Positions 49,037 to 59,001 are shown, counted from the first letter of the stretch. The stretch is 64,000 nt of DNA from Halomonas sp. S3-1-1 (GCF_023757625.1 NZ_JALGBZ010000005.1:124001-188000), one strand, 5' to 3'. Numbers and translations: made by a program. Notes: generated by a model not told the origin, from the letters alone.

Positions 49037-49366
49037 TTACCTTTCTCCGCGAGGTGGCAGCGGGAAGGGACGAGTAAATTCCGCGACGCGGCTATCGCTT
49101 TTGACGACTTTCAGCGGGCCTTCACGCTCGACCTCGTCGATCCGCACGATGGCGTTAAGCGGCAGATAGCTTCGCTTAACGCCCTCGAAGGTGCGCTGCA
49201 GTTTTTCCGCACCGGGGTCGACCACCACCCGCGAAACATCGTCAAAGACAAACTCCTCGACTTCAATAAAGCCCCAGAGTTCGCTTTGAAAGATCTCTCT
49301 GACGTATAAATCCCACACTTCACCCTGCTGGTGAACCACTACCCGATAGATTGGCTTGGGCGCCAT
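49037..49366 (-). CDS. DUF1820 family protein
   Basis: 109 residues from ATG at 49366 (GAGGA upstream). Pattern KPIYRVVVHQQGEVWDLYVREIFQSELWGFIEVEEFVF and VKRSYLPLNAIVRIDEVEREG is the DUF1820 signature, common in gammaproteobacteria. No function known. It lies after the SH3 protein gene and before the ATP-grasp gene on the opposite strand. Confidence 0.9.
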   Translation of the reverse strand: MAPKPIYRVVVHQQGEVWDLYVREIFQSELWGFIEVEEFVFDDVSRVVVDPGAEKLQRTFEGVKRSYLPLNAIVRIDEVEREGPLKVVKSDSRVAEFTRPFPLPPRGER

Positions 49367-49566
49367 TCTGGCGTCGTCCTCTTGGCGTTTGAAGGTCAAA
49401 AATTCGATCCTAGACTATCATAACTCTGGGCCTGCCCTTTACTGCCGCGTGCACGTTTTATGCGTTACTGCCCATTTTCAGGGTGGCGGCTCGGGTATTT
49501 ATTGGGTGACCGAGGGTGTATGGTGGCGTTAATGCAGGCGGTTTTTTCCCCACAGGAGTTACCAGC

Positions 49567-50790
49567 ATGGAAAAGGATTCGAGCAAGGGGTATATCGCCC
49601 TACTGGGTTGGAGCCTGAACGCCATCGAAGCGGCGGAGAAGTTCGACCGCCGCTACATCGTGGTCGCCCCGGACTGGGCCGAAGAGTATTGCCAGCAGCA
49701 CAACATCCCCCACGTGGCGTGGAACTTCGAGCGGCTGAACGACCGCTCGCTCGAAATTGCCGAAACCCTGAAAGAGAAAGGCGTCGACGTCGCCATCCCG
49801 CTGTTCGAAGAGACCGTGGAGTGGGCCGGCGCGATCAATTCGCTGCTGCTCGACAACCCGCGCCTTTATGGCCAGTCGCTTCTGCTACGCGATAAAGCCT
49901 TGATGAAGCGCCGGGCACAGCTGGGTGGCATTCGCGTGGGCATTTTCGAAGAGGCCCACGACAAGGAAGACGTCATCCGCTTTTTGAAGCGCGTCAACCA
50001 AACCCTGTTGAAGCTCGACGGTGACCCCAACGACCCGATTCACCTCAAGGCTTTCGACAAGGCGGGCTGTCTTGGTCACCGTGTGATTCGCACCCCGGAT
50101 GAAATCGATTCGATTCCGGAAGAGGAGTTCCCGGTATTGATGGAGTCGCACTTGGACGGCTGGGAGTTCGCCGTCGAGGCGTGGATTCATAACGGCAAGA
50201 TCGCGTTTTTGAACATCTCCGAGTACGTGACCTTGGGCTACTCGGTGTTCGTACCCGCCTCACCTGAGCTTGAGAAATACCGCGAACAGATCACCCAACA
50301 GATCGAGAAGCTCATCAAGACCTTCGACATCGAGTTCGGCTTGATCCACCCGGAGTACTTCGTCACCAGCGACGGCGAGATGTACTTTGGCGAAGTCGCC
50401 TATCGCCCGCCGGGCTTCAAGGTGTTCGAACTGCTCGAGCGGGTCTACGGCTTCAACGCCTACCAGGCCTCGATGCTGGTATTCGATCCCAAAACCACAC
50501 CGGAAGAAGTCGCCGAATTCTTTCCCAAGGAAGTGTTCGATGCCGACGGCTTCGCCGGCTGCTTCGGCGTTTACCCCCGCCGGCGCGTAGTTAGCCGCCT
50601 GGAGATTCCGGAAGAGACCGAGGACCACCCCTACTTCGAGTCACACGAGCTTACCTCGCCGGTCGAGGAAACGGTCACCAAGCGCACCGCTTTCGGCACC
50701 CACTGGGGTCTTATTTACTTTCGCGGCGACGACGCCCACACGCTTCGCGATCTGCTGAAACATCAGGAAGACCTCGACTTCTATGTATAA
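49567..50790 (+). CDS. ATP-grasp family ligase of unknown substrate
   Basis: 407 residues from ATG at 49567 with AGGAG eight bases upstream. An ATP-grasp fold is suggested by the N-terminal preATP-grasp (VDVAIPLFEETVEWAGAINS), LLRDKALMKRRAQLGG (ATP-binding subdomain) and the Mg-binding segment YFGEVAYRPPGFKV. Substrate not known; carbamoyl-phosphate- or D-Ala-like ligation can only be guessed. It is followed after 30 bases by a large protein with a possible papain-like triad. Confidence 0.8.
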   Translation: MEKDSSKGYIALLGWSLNAIEAAEKFDRRYIVVAPDWAEEYCQQHNIPHVAWNFERLNDRSLEIAETLKEKGVDVAIPLFEETVEWAGAINSLLLDNPRLYGQSLLLRDKALMKRRAQLGGIRVGIFEEAHDKEDVIRFLKRVNQTLLKLDGDPNDPIHLKAFDKAGCLGHRVIRTPDEIDSIPEEEFPVLMESHLDGWEFAVEAWIHNGKIAFLNISEYVTLGYSVFVPASPELEKYREQITQQIEKLIKTFDIEFGLIHPEYFVTSDGEMYFGEVAYRPPGFKVFELLERVYGFNAYQASMLVFDPKTTPEEVAEFFPKEVFDADGFAGCFGVYPRRRVVSRLEIPEETEDHPYFESHELTSPVEETVTKRTAFGTHWGLIYFRGDDAHTLRDLLKHQEDLDFYV

Positions 50791-50820
50791 TCCCCGCGAC
50801 TGCAGGGAAAAGGAGTCGCT

Positions 50821-52818
50821 GTGACGACCACCGATGATCAAACCCCGTCCCCTCAGCTGAGGGGACTTTTGGAAAAGCTGGACGACGCGCTTAAAAGGCT
50901 CGAGGACTCTCCCGACTTCGCCCGCCCCGACAAGCTCCCCCGCGTTCTGGATACCGCCCGGCGTGTACTGCTGCAACCAGGCGGCTGCCAAGCCTGCGAG
51001 GCGCGCGCCGCGGCGCTTGAATCCGCCGCCGTGTTCGAAGGCTCCGACTGGGAAACCCCGCAGTATCTCCAGCCCGCCCTGGCCGCCTTTTCGCTCACAA
51101 GTGCCAACGCCCACGCCCTGGTCATCGAGGCGCTCAGCGAGCTGCGTCTTCTGGCTGTGGCCAGGGGCGAGCTCGATCATCCGCTGATCACCCAGGAGCA
51201 GGCGCACCAGCACCTCACCCAGGTCATGGCGCTCAACCTGACGCTGCTGTTCGGCGCGCCGTCGGAAACCGAGCGTGAAACCCAGGGAAGACTGGCGGCG
51301 ATTCCGCGCGCGCTTTTTCAGCACCTGGCCGAGCGAATCGGCTACGAGCACGTTATCGACCGGCTGATCGACGAAATCTGGCGCATTCTTCAGCAGCGCC
51401 CGGTGCAGGTCGACGGCATCAAGCAGATGATTACCCGCATCGCGCTGTGCCAGGCCGACCCATCGATCGATCTCGGCGCAAGCGGCCAGGGCGCCGACCG
51501 GCTGGTCAGTTCCCTGTTCGGCCCCACCCAGGCGTGCCGCGAGGATCCAGGCGTCGAGGTGTTTCAGACGCGGCTGGCCAGCATGGACAGCGCCGCGCTG
51601 CAGGCCGAAGCCACCGGCTTTGCTCGCGCCATGCACGACACCGGGCTGGTATCGCCCTACCACGCCGTGCTAATGCGCTTTTGTCTCGATGAAAGCGATT
51701 ACCTGATCAGCGAAGCGCTGGGGCTCTCTTCCACCGGGCGGGACTGTCTGCTGTGCTACCGCGAGCTGGTCCACGCCCTGATTCGCGAAAGCGTCTATCC
51801 GGCGACCGCTCAGGCGGTGTACGGCCTTGCGCTGATGCTCGAGCGCGGCATTCTCTATCAGCCGCCGGTAGCCCCGGCAATGTGGCGCCAGCTCAATCTG
51901 GCGCTTTCGGCGCCGGCAAACGCGCGGCTGAGCGCGACCTACGGCGACGAGGCAAGCCCGCACGCGCGGCTCATGGAGGGCGTGCTTTGCCTTTTGGGGC
52001 TACCGCTGGGCGTGGGCCAGGGCAACAATCCGACCTGCCAGTCGGCACGGGCGCTTTCGATGTGGGCCTACAACGACCCGGACTACCTGCTGCAGATGGT
52101 GGCTTGGGCGACGCGAGACGATGAGATCATCATGCACTTCGAAGGCCAGCCGATCTCGTCCAGAGAGAGCGGCGCGGGCGTGGCCACCTCTATTCCCATG
52201 GACCTGGACCCGGTCTCACTGATCGTGGTGCCGCACCTGGATCGCATCTACGCCGAGATGGGGCGGCGCTGTATCGGGCGTGAAGGCGACCCGCACCGCT
52301 GGGTGAATCCGGAGTTTCACGGGTGGTGGTCCGGGCGCGGGTTTCGAATCAACGTCGATGTACAAAGCGGCCGGCTTGTCGAGGTCGAACGCTTCATTCG
52401 CCACTTCTACGCCAGCTACCATCCGTTCTACAACGGCAACCAGCCGCTGATTCACCCTCAGCCCGCGGGCATTGCCGTCACCGACAGCGCCGGGCGCTTC
52501 GTGGGCTGGCACGCCATCACCATTCTGCGCGCCTCGCTCGACCCCACGGACACCATGCGCGTCTACTTCTTCAACCCCAACAATGACAGCGGCCAGGACT
52601 GGGGCGACGGCGTGCGCGTGAGCACCGCCGGGTTTGGCGAGCGCTTTGGCGAGGCCTCGCTGCCGTTCGAGCAGTTCGTCTCGCGCCTTTATATCTATCA
52701 CCACGATCCGCTGGAGCGCGGCGAGCCGGCCACGGTCTCAAAGGACGCACTCGAGCGGGTCACGGGCTACCTGCACCGAAGCTGGGGCGAGGCGCGCCTG
52801 CCTGAACTTGAACGCTAA
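50821..52818 (+). CDS. Large protein with candidate papain-like C-terminal domain
   Basis: 665 residues from GTG at 50821 with AAGGAG upstream. The first 350 residues are helical and unassigned. Beyond residue 395 the order Q400 ... C406 (QGNNPTCQSARALSMW), H564 (VGWHAITIL) and N585 (FFNPNND) is consistent with a papain-like Cys-His-Asn triad. It could be a peptidase or amidase, possibly acting on the product of the ATP-grasp enzyme before it. No family is recognised with confidence. Confidence 0.55.
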   Translation: MTTTDDQTPSPQLRGLLEKLDDALKRLEDSPDFARPDKLPRVLDTARRVLLQPGGCQACEARAAALESAAVFEGSDWETPQYLQPALAAFSLTSANAHALVIEALSELRLLAVARGELDHPLITQEQAHQHLTQVMALNLTLLFGAPSETERETQGRLAAIPRALFQHLAERIGYEHVIDRLIDEIWRILQQRPVQVDGIKQMITRIALCQADPSIDLGASGQGADRLVSSLFGPTQACREDPGVEVFQTRLASMDSAALQAEATGFARAMHDTGLVSPYHAVLMRFCLDESDYLISEALGLSSTGRDCLLCYRELVHALIRESVYPATAQAVYGLALMLERGILYQPPVAPAMWRQLNLALSAPANARLSATYGDEASPHARLMEGVLCLLGLPLGVGQGNNPTCQSARALSMWAYNDPDYLLQMVAWATRDDEIIMHFEGQPISSRESGAGVATSIPMDLDPVSLIVVPHLDRIYAEMGRRCIGREGDPHRWVNPEFHGWWSGRGFRINVDVQSGRLVEVERFIRHFYASYHPFYNGNQPLIHPQPAGIAVTDSAGRFVGWHAITILRASLDPTDTMRVYFFNPNNDSGQDWGDGVRVSTAGFGERFGEASLPFEQFVSRLYIYHHDPLERGEPATVSKDALERVTGYLHRSWGEARLPELER

Positions 52819-52862
52819 AAGCCACTCATCCAACCGCTAGTGAACCGTTTACTACCCCCGAT

Positions 52863-53615
52863 ATGATGCGACTCGACCAGCTGCTGGCGACCCTGGGCCT
52901 CGCCAGCTCCCGCACCCGCGCCCAGCGCCTGATCAAAAACGGCCGGGTTCGCCTTGAAGACGGCACCCCGCTGACCCGCGCCTCCCAACCCTGGCCGCCC
53001 GAGACGCGCTTTGTCATCGACGACGACCCGGAAGAGCGCTACGTCTCCCGGGCCGGGCTCAAGCTCGAAGGCGTGCTCAAAACGCTTGAGCTGCGCCTGA
53101 ACGACCTTGGGGTACTCGATATCGGCCAGTCCACCGGCGGCTTCACCGACTGCGCCCTGCGCTTTGGTGCGCGCCACGTGATCGGCGTGGAGGTCGGCCA
53201 CGGCCAGCTCGACCCGGCGCTTCGCGCGAATGCGCGGGTGCGCTGTCTGGAAGGATTGAACGCCCGAGCGATGAGCACCTCGCAAGCGCTTCTGGAGGCG
53301 CTGTCAGAGCGGCCGATCAGCGTCGCGGTCATGGACGTCTCGTTCATCTCGCAAACGCTGATCATCCCGGAGATTGCGGCGCTGCTGCCGCCAAAAGGCC
53401 GGCTGTTGTCGCTGGTGAAGCCCCAGTTCGAGCTCGACCCCGGGGCGCTCGACAAGCGCGGCGTGGTGCAGAACGCAAGGCGTTTTGCCGAGGTCGAACG
53501 GCGTATTCGCCGGTGCTGCGAAGAAAGCGGCCTTGCGATCAGCCACTGGCAGGAGAGCCCGATCACCGGCGGCGACGGCAATCGGGAGTTTTTGCTGTTG
53601 GCGAGCAAGGCTTAA
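52863..53615 (+). CDS. tlyA: TlyA-family rRNA 2'-O-methyltransferase (FtsJ-like)
   Basis: 250 residues. S4 RNA-binding domain near residues 4-60 (RLDQLLATLGLASSRTRAQRLIKNGRV) followed by the Rossmann methyltransferase: YVSRAGLKLEG, VLDIGQSTGGFTDCAL, VAVMDVSFISQT and SLVKPQFELDPG. The family methylates rRNA (or is annotated as hemolysin A). Spacing from 52818 and weak ribosome site make the exact Met uncertain by one codon. Confidence 0.9.
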   Translation: MMRLDQLLATLGLASSRTRAQRLIKNGRVRLEDGTPLTRASQPWPPETRFVIDDDPEERYVSRAGLKLEGVLKTLELRLNDLGVLDIGQSTGGFTDCALRFGARHVIGVEVGHGQLDPALRANARVRCLEGLNARAMSTSQALLEALSERPISVAVMDVSFISQTLIIPEIAALLPPKGRLLSLVKPQFELDPGALDKRGVVQNARRFAEVERRIRRCCEESGLAISHWQESPITGGDGNREFLLLASKA

Positions 53616-53661
53616 TCGAGCAGGACCTGAACGAGCAAGCCCCTGGCGGATAAAACGCGCG

Positions 53662-56600
53662 CTAGCCCGTCGAAGGCGGCAGCGCATTGGCCGACTGCAC
53701 CTTGACCGCCTCGTTTTCGTCGCGATGCAGCCACACGTCCATCTGCTCGAAAGCGACCCGAATGCCCGCCTCGCGAAACAGCGCGTCGACCCGGCAGTTC
53801 ACTTCGTCGGCGGCAAAAAGCCGGTCGAGCAGGTCGTTGACGAAGATGCGCAGCTCGAAATTCAGGCTGTGCGGCCCGTAGCTTACGCAGAATACCTGAG
53901 GCTCCGGGTCGGTCAGAATGCGCGCGTTTTCATCGGCGGCCTGGCGTAAAAGCGTGTGAACTAGGGCCAGGTCCGAGCCGTGGGAGACGCCATAGGTCAA
54001 CACGACCCGCGTGACGTTATCGGAAAGCGACCAGTTGATGAGCTGGTCGGTCACGAAGGTCTTATTGGGAATGATGATCTCCTTGCGATCGAAATCCGTG
54101 ACCGTCGTGGCGCGAATTCGAATTCGGCTGACGGTGCCGTGCAGGTTCCCAAGCGTGATGGTGTCGCCGATGCGGATCGGGCGCTCGAACAAAATGATCA
54201 ACCCCGAAATGAAGTTGGCGAAGATCTCCTGTAGCCCGAAGCCGAGCCCGACACTGAGCGCGGCCACCAGCCACTGCAGCTTGTCCCAGGAGACGCCCAG
54301 AGTGGCCAGCGCCATGACCACGCCGGTGCCGACGATGGTGTAGGAGAGAAGCGAGGTGATCGCGTAGGCGCTGCCCTGCTTGAGCGAAAGCCTGGAGAGC
54401 ACCATTACCTCCAAAAGCCCAGGCAGGTTACTCGCCATGATGAAGGTCACCGCCACTACGAAGAGCGCGGTGAACAGATCGGCGATCGACAGCGTATTGC
54501 CGACGATATCACCCTCTTCGGCGTCCCACAGCGACACCTGATCCAGATAGCCCAGCACCGACAAAAGATCCGACCACACCAGGTACAAAAGCGTCATGAA
54601 GCCGATCAACAAAATCAGCTTGGACAAGCGCAGCGACTGGCTGTTGATCTGGTGCATGTCCAGCGGCGGCTCCTCGACCACCTCGAGCCCCCCCTCAGCG
54701 CCCTCCTGCACCTGGGCGCGGCGGCGCGCCAGCGCCCGGCGGTAGGCAAGCCGGCGGGCCGCCACGGCCAAACTTCGCACCACGGTGGCTTCGACGATGA
54801 TCCAGAGCCCGAGAATGTAGATCGTCATGGCAAAGCGCCCGACCAGGCGAAGCGCGGTGTACTCGAACCCCCAAGCCACCAGGCTGAACAGCACCAGTGG
54901 CACCGCGGCGATGGAAAGCCCCAGCAGCAGCCGGAAAAGGCGCACGCCGAAAAACGGCACGTGGGCAAGAATCAGCTGAGCCAGCCACCAGCTCATCGCC
55001 GCCAGCGCGACGAACAGCAGCGAAAGCGCGATGGGGCGCTGGATCAGCGGCGTCTGCATCGGCTCGGAGATCGTCGCGATCACCAGCACCAGCGACAGCA
55101 TCAGCCCAAGCCCGCCCAAGAGCCGGCGAAGCCGAGCGCTGTAGCCCGCCGACCAGGTGAAGTGGCGCTCAGCCACTCCATCTGGCACCAAAAGCCTTCT
55201 CCCCCAAGCGATCGCCCCCCAGCTCAGCGCCAGCTGCAAAAACGCCATCGACAGGCTTTGAAGCGCCGTACCCTCGGTGGTTTTGAGTCCCAAACCGACG
55301 CCGGCGAGCACCAGCGGGCCGGGAATGGCGAGCAGCGCGTTGAGCAACACCGCCTTGGGCGTATGGCCCTGGGTGTCGCTTTTGAGCCGGCCGATCTGCG
55401 AGTGAAGAAGCGCCAGCCGCGCCTTGATGCGCGCTCTCAGCGAGATCAAAAGCAGGCTGATCAGCATCAGCGGCGCGCCGCTGAACACCTGCCACGAAAG
55501 CCCCTGCCAGCGGGTGGGCAAAAGGTTTCGCCACTCGCCTTCACGCCACTCGATACGCAGGTTTTGCGGCAGTTGGCGTAGCCAGGCGAGATCCAGCGGG
55601 CGGCTGCTCGCAACCCAGAAAAGCTGCTCATCAATGGTCGAGCGCAGCGTGCGCGAGATTTCCAACAGCTGCTGCTGGTTGAGCTGGAGCTCGATGGCCG
55701 CGCTCAAAAGCTCACCGTAGGCCTGTTCGAGCTGCTCGACGAGCTCGCGCCGGGACTGGTAGAGCCTTGAAAGAGAATCGATGAGCCCGGCGGTGACGTC
55801 GACCCCGGCCTCCTCCAAACGCTGATTGGCCAGCCGCTCCCCCTGTCTGAGCTGGTCGCGCTGGCGCACTAGGTCGAACTGCTTAAGGCGCAGGTCGGCG
55901 ATTTCGTCCTGTAGATCGCGCCGGGGGGCGATGCTGGGCAGCGACTGGCGCTGCTCGACCAGAATGCGCGAAAGCAGCTGGCTGCCGCGAATGGCGTCGA
56001 GCTGCTCGTTGAGGCTTCGCTGGAGCTGGCGCACGTGATCGAGCTGGCGCTGCGCCTCGATGTTTTCACGCACGATGCCGTTGGCGCGGTCGGTGGCTCT
56101 TAAAAGCTCGAGACTCAAGGTCTGGTTGATCTGCTGTGCGCGCAGCACCACCGGGTGCCCTTCGGCCACCAGCGGGTCCTCGCGGGCGGCATCGGCGATC
56201 GCCTGTTCCGAGGCGAGCCGGCGCTGGCGGTCGATAACGCCCTGGAGCAGATTGAGCTGCTGCTCCTTCTCATCGATCTGCATCGACAACAGATCACGGC
56301 GGCGCTGGGCCAGCTCACGCAGGCGGCTGTTGGCGCTGAGTTCGCGCTGGTTGAGGCTGATTTCGCGCTCGGCCAGCGCCCGGCCCAGGCGAAGCTGAAT
56401 CAGCTCGGCATCGCTTTGCGCCGAGAGCTGGCGGTCGTCGAGCAGCGCCTCGCGCTGGTCGAGGTCGCGGCGCAGGCGTTCGCTTCGCTGCAGCGCATCG
56501 GAAATGGCCTGCTGAGCGCGCTCGGGCAGGGTCTGGGCGGCCAGCAGCTGGGAGTTAGCGTCGGCAAGCTGCGCCTGAAGCTGCTGCAGTGCGGCCACGG

Positions 56601-56994
56601 CGTCGGCCTGGCGGCTTTCCAGCCGCGGTAGCGCCATGTCGCTCAGGTCTTCGGCGCTGAGCGCCTGACGCGCCTGCTCGGCCTCGTCGAGCTCGCGCTC
56701 CAGACGCGCAAGCGTCGAGGGCGCATCGTCGGTGCGCCGCTCGAGGGTGGCCAAACGCTCCTCCATCGCCTCGAGGCGCTCATAAGCGTCCAGCGCGGCT
56801 TGCAGCGACTGAAGATCGCTTGCCTGCTGAGTGCTTAACTCCCCCTCCGTCGCCTCGAGCTGGTCAATACGTTCGCTGAGTTCTTCCTTCGGCGGAACGC
56901 CTTCGACCTCGACCGCCCAGGCGCTGGTACCCAAGGCAAGTAACAGCGCCATCAGCGCCAACCACCCTACCCATCTCCCTACCGCACGTTTCAT
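53662..56994 (-). CDS. mscK: Large mechanosensitive channel, MscK/KefA-type
   Basis: 1110 residues from ATG at 56994. Signal peptide, then long coiled coil (residues about 30-500, the periplasmic MscS-porin part), then multiple membrane spans and the MscS channel domain near 870-1000 (LGFGLQEIFANFISGLIILFERPIRIGDTIT, FDRKEIIIPNKTFVTDQLINW). It gates ion flux in response to membrane tension and shields the cell from osmotic downshock. The reverse-strand DNA is free of other genes. Confidence 0.92.
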   Translation of the reverse strand: MKRAVGRWVGWLALMALLLALGTSAWAVEVEGVPPKEELSERIDQLEATEGELSTQQASDLQSLQAALDAYERLEAMEERLATLERRTDDAPSTLARLERELDEAEQARQALSAEDLSDMALPRLESRQADAVAALQQLQAQLADANSQLLAAQTLPERAQQAISDALQRSERLRRDLDQREALLDDRQLSAQSDAELIQLRLGRALAEREISLNQRELSANSRLRELAQRRRDLLSMQIDEKEQQLNLLQGVIDRQRRLASEQAIADAAREDPLVAEGHPVVLRAQQINQTLSLELLRATDRANGIVRENIEAQRQLDHVRQLQRSLNEQLDAIRGSQLLSRILVEQRQSLPSIAPRRDLQDEIADLRLKQFDLVRQRDQLRQGERLANQRLEEAGVDVTAGLIDSLSRLYQSRRELVEQLEQAYGELLSAAIELQLNQQQLLEISRTLRSTIDEQLFWVASSRPLDLAWLRQLPQNLRIEWREGEWRNLLPTRWQGLSWQVFSGAPLMLISLLLISLRARIKARLALLHSQIGRLKSDTQGHTPKAVLLNALLAIPGPLVLAGVGLGLKTTEGTALQSLSMAFLQLALSWGAIAWGRRLLVPDGVAERHFTWSAGYSARLRRLLGGLGLMLSLVLVIATISEPMQTPLIQRPIALSLLFVALAAMSWWLAQLILAHVPFFGVRLFRLLLGLSIAAVPLVLFSLVAWGFEYTALRLVGRFAMTIYILGLWIIVEATVVRSLAVAARRLAYRRALARRRAQVQEGAEGGLEVVEEPPLDMHQINSQSLRLSKLILLIGFMTLLYLVWSDLLSVLGYLDQVSLWDAEEGDIVGNTLSIADLFTALFVVAVTFIMASNLPGLLEVMVLSRLSLKQGSAYAITSLLSYTIVGTGVVMALATLGVSWDKLQWLVAALSVGLGFGLQEIFANFISGLIILFERPIRIGDTITLGNLHGTVSRIRIRATTVTDFDRKEIIIPNKTFVTDQLINWSLSDNVTRVVLTYGVSHGSDLALVHTLLRQAADENARILTDPEPQVFCVSYGPHSLNFELRIFVNDLLDRLFAADEVNCRVDALFREAGIRVAFEQMDVWLHRDENEAVKVQSANALPPSTG

Positions 56995-57085
56995 CTCGTC
57001 GCGTCGCTCCGCTGACAGATCGCCCGCCATGGCGGGAAAGGGCGCCATTGTCCTGGGTAATGCGTACTTTCGCAATCATCGCTAG

Positions 57086-57112
57086 TTGACTTAAACGCCA
57101 AGGCTGTATAGA
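57086..57112 (+). promoter_or_regulatory. Candidate promoter of pldA
   Basis: TTGACT (57086-57091) and TATAGA (57107-57112) lie 15 bases apart, 42 bases before the ATG. The genes on either side diverge, so another promoter reads leftward into mscK. Confidence 0.45.
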
Positions 57113-57153
57113 AAGCCCTGTTAACTCACTCCTTCACCTCGCGAGCCTCTTTC

Positions 57154-58188
57154 ATGGTCAATAAACACCGGTTGTTTGCAGCACTTTTCGTGCTCGTTGG
57201 CGCCTCACCGCTCGCGCCGAGTGCTTGGGCGCAGCAGTCGCCTGACGAGATCGAGGCGCGCATTCGCGCGCTCAACGTCGAGCTCTATCAACTGCGCCAG
57301 CAGCTTCAACAGGTGGAGGCCCCCGAGGAACGCGCCGCCGGCATCGAGCCCGAGCAGCAGCCGGAAGAAGCCGCGCTGGAAGACTTGAGTGAGCGGCGCA
57401 TGCTCGAGCAGGAGTCGACGCGCAACCCCTTTGCGATCACCACGCACCGGACCAACTATCTTTTCCCGGTCAGCTACAACGCCAACACGAACACACAGGA
57501 CTTTCGTGAAATCACCGACGAGGGCGGCCCGGACAACGTCGAGGTCAAGTTTCAATTCAGCGCCAAGTTCAACTTGGTGCAAGACCTGTTTGGCGATGTA
57601 GGCGATATCTACTTTGGCTACACCCAAAGAAGCTGGTGGCAGGCGTATAACACCGAGGCCTCCTCCCCTTTCCGGGAAACTAACTACGAGCCGGAAATTT
57701 TCATCGACTTCGATAACGCCTGGACGGCACTTGGGTGGGTCAACACTCGCAACCGGATCTCGTTCAACCACCAGTCCAACGGCCGCTCGGACCCGCTTTC
57801 GCGTAGCTGGAACCGCTTCTACCTGGAGAGCACTTTCCAGCGCGGTGACTGGGCGCTGACGCTTGCTCCCCACTGGCGCGTACCGGAGTCGGAAAGCAGC
57901 GACGACAACCCGGATATCGAGCGCTTCATGGGTTACGGCGACATACGTTTGGCCAAGCGTTTGAACCATAATCACGAGATCGCCGGGCAGCTTCGCGGTA
58001 ATCCATCGGCAGGCAACTACGGCACGCAAATCGACTACAGCTGGCCGGCGTTCACCAACCTACGCGCGCACCTGCAGTACTATTACGGGTACGGCGAGAG
58101 CATGATCGACTACGACAACCGGGTCCACCGGCTGAGCATCGGTTTTAGCCTGAACCCCATGTTTAGCGCCACCGGGCTCGACCGTTAG
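57154..58188 (+). CDS. pldA: Outer membrane phospholipase A1 (OMPLA)
   Basis: 344 residues. Signal peptide ending AWAQ; then beta-barrel sequence alternating aromatic and polar residues. Catalytic triad H206-S208 (FNHQSNGRSDP) and N220 (SWNRFY) match OMPLA. It hydrolyses phospholipids in the outer membrane when asymmetry is lost. The N-terminal 80 residues add an unusual coiled, acidic extension. Confidence 0.93.
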   Translation: MVNKHRLFAALFVLVGASPLAPSAWAQQSPDEIEARIRALNVELYQLRQQLQQVEAPEERAAGIEPEQQPEEAALEDLSERRMLEQESTRNPFAITTHRTNYLFPVSYNANTNTQDFREITDEGGPDNVEVKFQFSAKFNLVQDLFGDVGDIYFGYTQRSWWQAYNTEASSPFRETNYEPEIFIDFDNAWTALGWVNTRNRISFNHQSNGRSDPLSRSWNRFYLESTFQRGDWALTLAPHWRVPESESSDDNPDIERFMGYGDIRLAKRLNHNHEIAGQLRGNPSAGNYGTQIDYSWPAFTNLRAHLQYYYGYGESMIDYDNRVHRLSIGFSLNPMFSATGLDR

Positions 58189-58194
58189 GCGAGG

Positions 58195-58222
58195 TTGTCT
58201 ATTCGGTAAGGGCTGCTATGCT
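58195..58222 (+). promoter_or_regulatory. Candidate promoter of the DUF883 operon
   Basis: TTGTCT (58195-58200) and TATGCT (58217-58222) lie 16 bases apart, 43 bases before the ATG at 58265. Confidence 0.5.
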
Positions 58223-58264
58223 GATAGCGGTTATCGTTTCATTCATACGTCAAAGGAAGACATC

Positions 58265-58597
58265 ATGGCCAAGCGTAATTCCGACAGTTCAGCACGTGCC
58301 GACCAGCTCAAAAACGACCTTCGCTACCTGAGCGAAACCGTCGAAGAGCTGGTTAGCGCCACCTCCAAGGATGCCAGCGGTGAAATGCGCGGCCTTCGCG
58401 AGCGCGCCGAGCGTCGTTTGAAAGAGACCCGCTCACGTCTGGAAAGTGCTGGCGAGCATCTTTACGAAGATACCCGCGAGTCGCTGTCCAACCAGGTTGA
58501 TTGCTGCGACCGCTACGTTCGCGAAAACCCCTGGACCAGCATGGGTATTGGTGCCGCCGCGGGTCTGGTAGCCGGACTGCTGCTCGGTCGTCGCTAA
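58265..58597 (+). CDS. DUF883 (ElaB/YqjD-like) inner-membrane protein
   Basis: 110 residues. Helical N-terminus (NDLRYLSETVEELVSATSKD), then a C-terminal membrane anchor with Gly-rich GIGAAAGLVAGLLLGRR. ElaB/YqjD proteins bind ribosomes or act in stress. First gene of a trio also found elsewhere (yqjD-yqjE-yqjK). Confidence 0.9.
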   Translation: MAKRNSDSSARADQLKNDLRYLSETVEELVSATSKDASGEMRGLRERAERRLKETRSRLESAGEHLYEDTRESLSNQVDCCDRYVRENPWTSMGIGAAAGLVAGLLLGRR

Positions 58598-59001
58598 TGG
58601 CCTTGGGTCCTACCCAACGCGTATTCTCTGCCGTCAAACGCCTGCTGGGCTCACTGGTTGCTAACAGTGAAACCCGCCTACGTTTGGCGGTTTTAGAGCT
58701 TGAAGAGGAACGCGCACGTTTACTGGTACTTTTTCTGCTGGCAGGCGCGAGCCTGCTTTTGCTTTTGCTGGGCGTGGCCACGTTAACGGCGCTGGTCATT
58801 ATCCTGTTCTGGGATACTTACCGCATCACGGCGATCGTTTTCAGCGCCGGCGTTCTGATTTTCTTGAGCCTGCTTTTCGCCCTGATCGCCTACCGTCAGG
58901 CCAAAAGCCATACGCTTTTGAAAGAGACGCTCAAGCAACTGGCAGCCGACCGGGCGCTTTTGGAGGCCAACCAGTATGACAACCCCGACCAACACCGCTA
59001 A
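58597..59001 (+). CDS. DUF1469 (YqjE-type) membrane protein
   Basis: 134 residues from ATG at 58597, overlapping the previous stop by one base. Two membrane spans (LLVLFLLAGASLLLLLLGV and ITAIVFSAGVLIFLSLL) between helical ends. The family is often miscalled phage holin; here it belongs to the YqjD/YqjE stress operon. Confidence 0.85.
   Translation: MALGPTQRVFSAVKRLLGSLVANSETRLRLAVLELEEERARLLVLFLLAGASLLLLLLGVATLTALVIILFWDTYRITAIVFSAGVLIFLSLLFALIAYRQAKSHTLLKETLKQLAADRALLEANQYDNPDQHR

Noticed and set aside
54652..55581. Plus-strand open frame within the mscK region (309 codons)
   Set aside because: Arg/Gln/His-rich, no motif, antisense to the channel gene.
58597..59001. Phage holin call for the DUF1469 protein
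   Set aside because: It belongs to the chromosomal DUF883-YqjE-YqjK trio, far from the prophage, so a lysis role is not supported.
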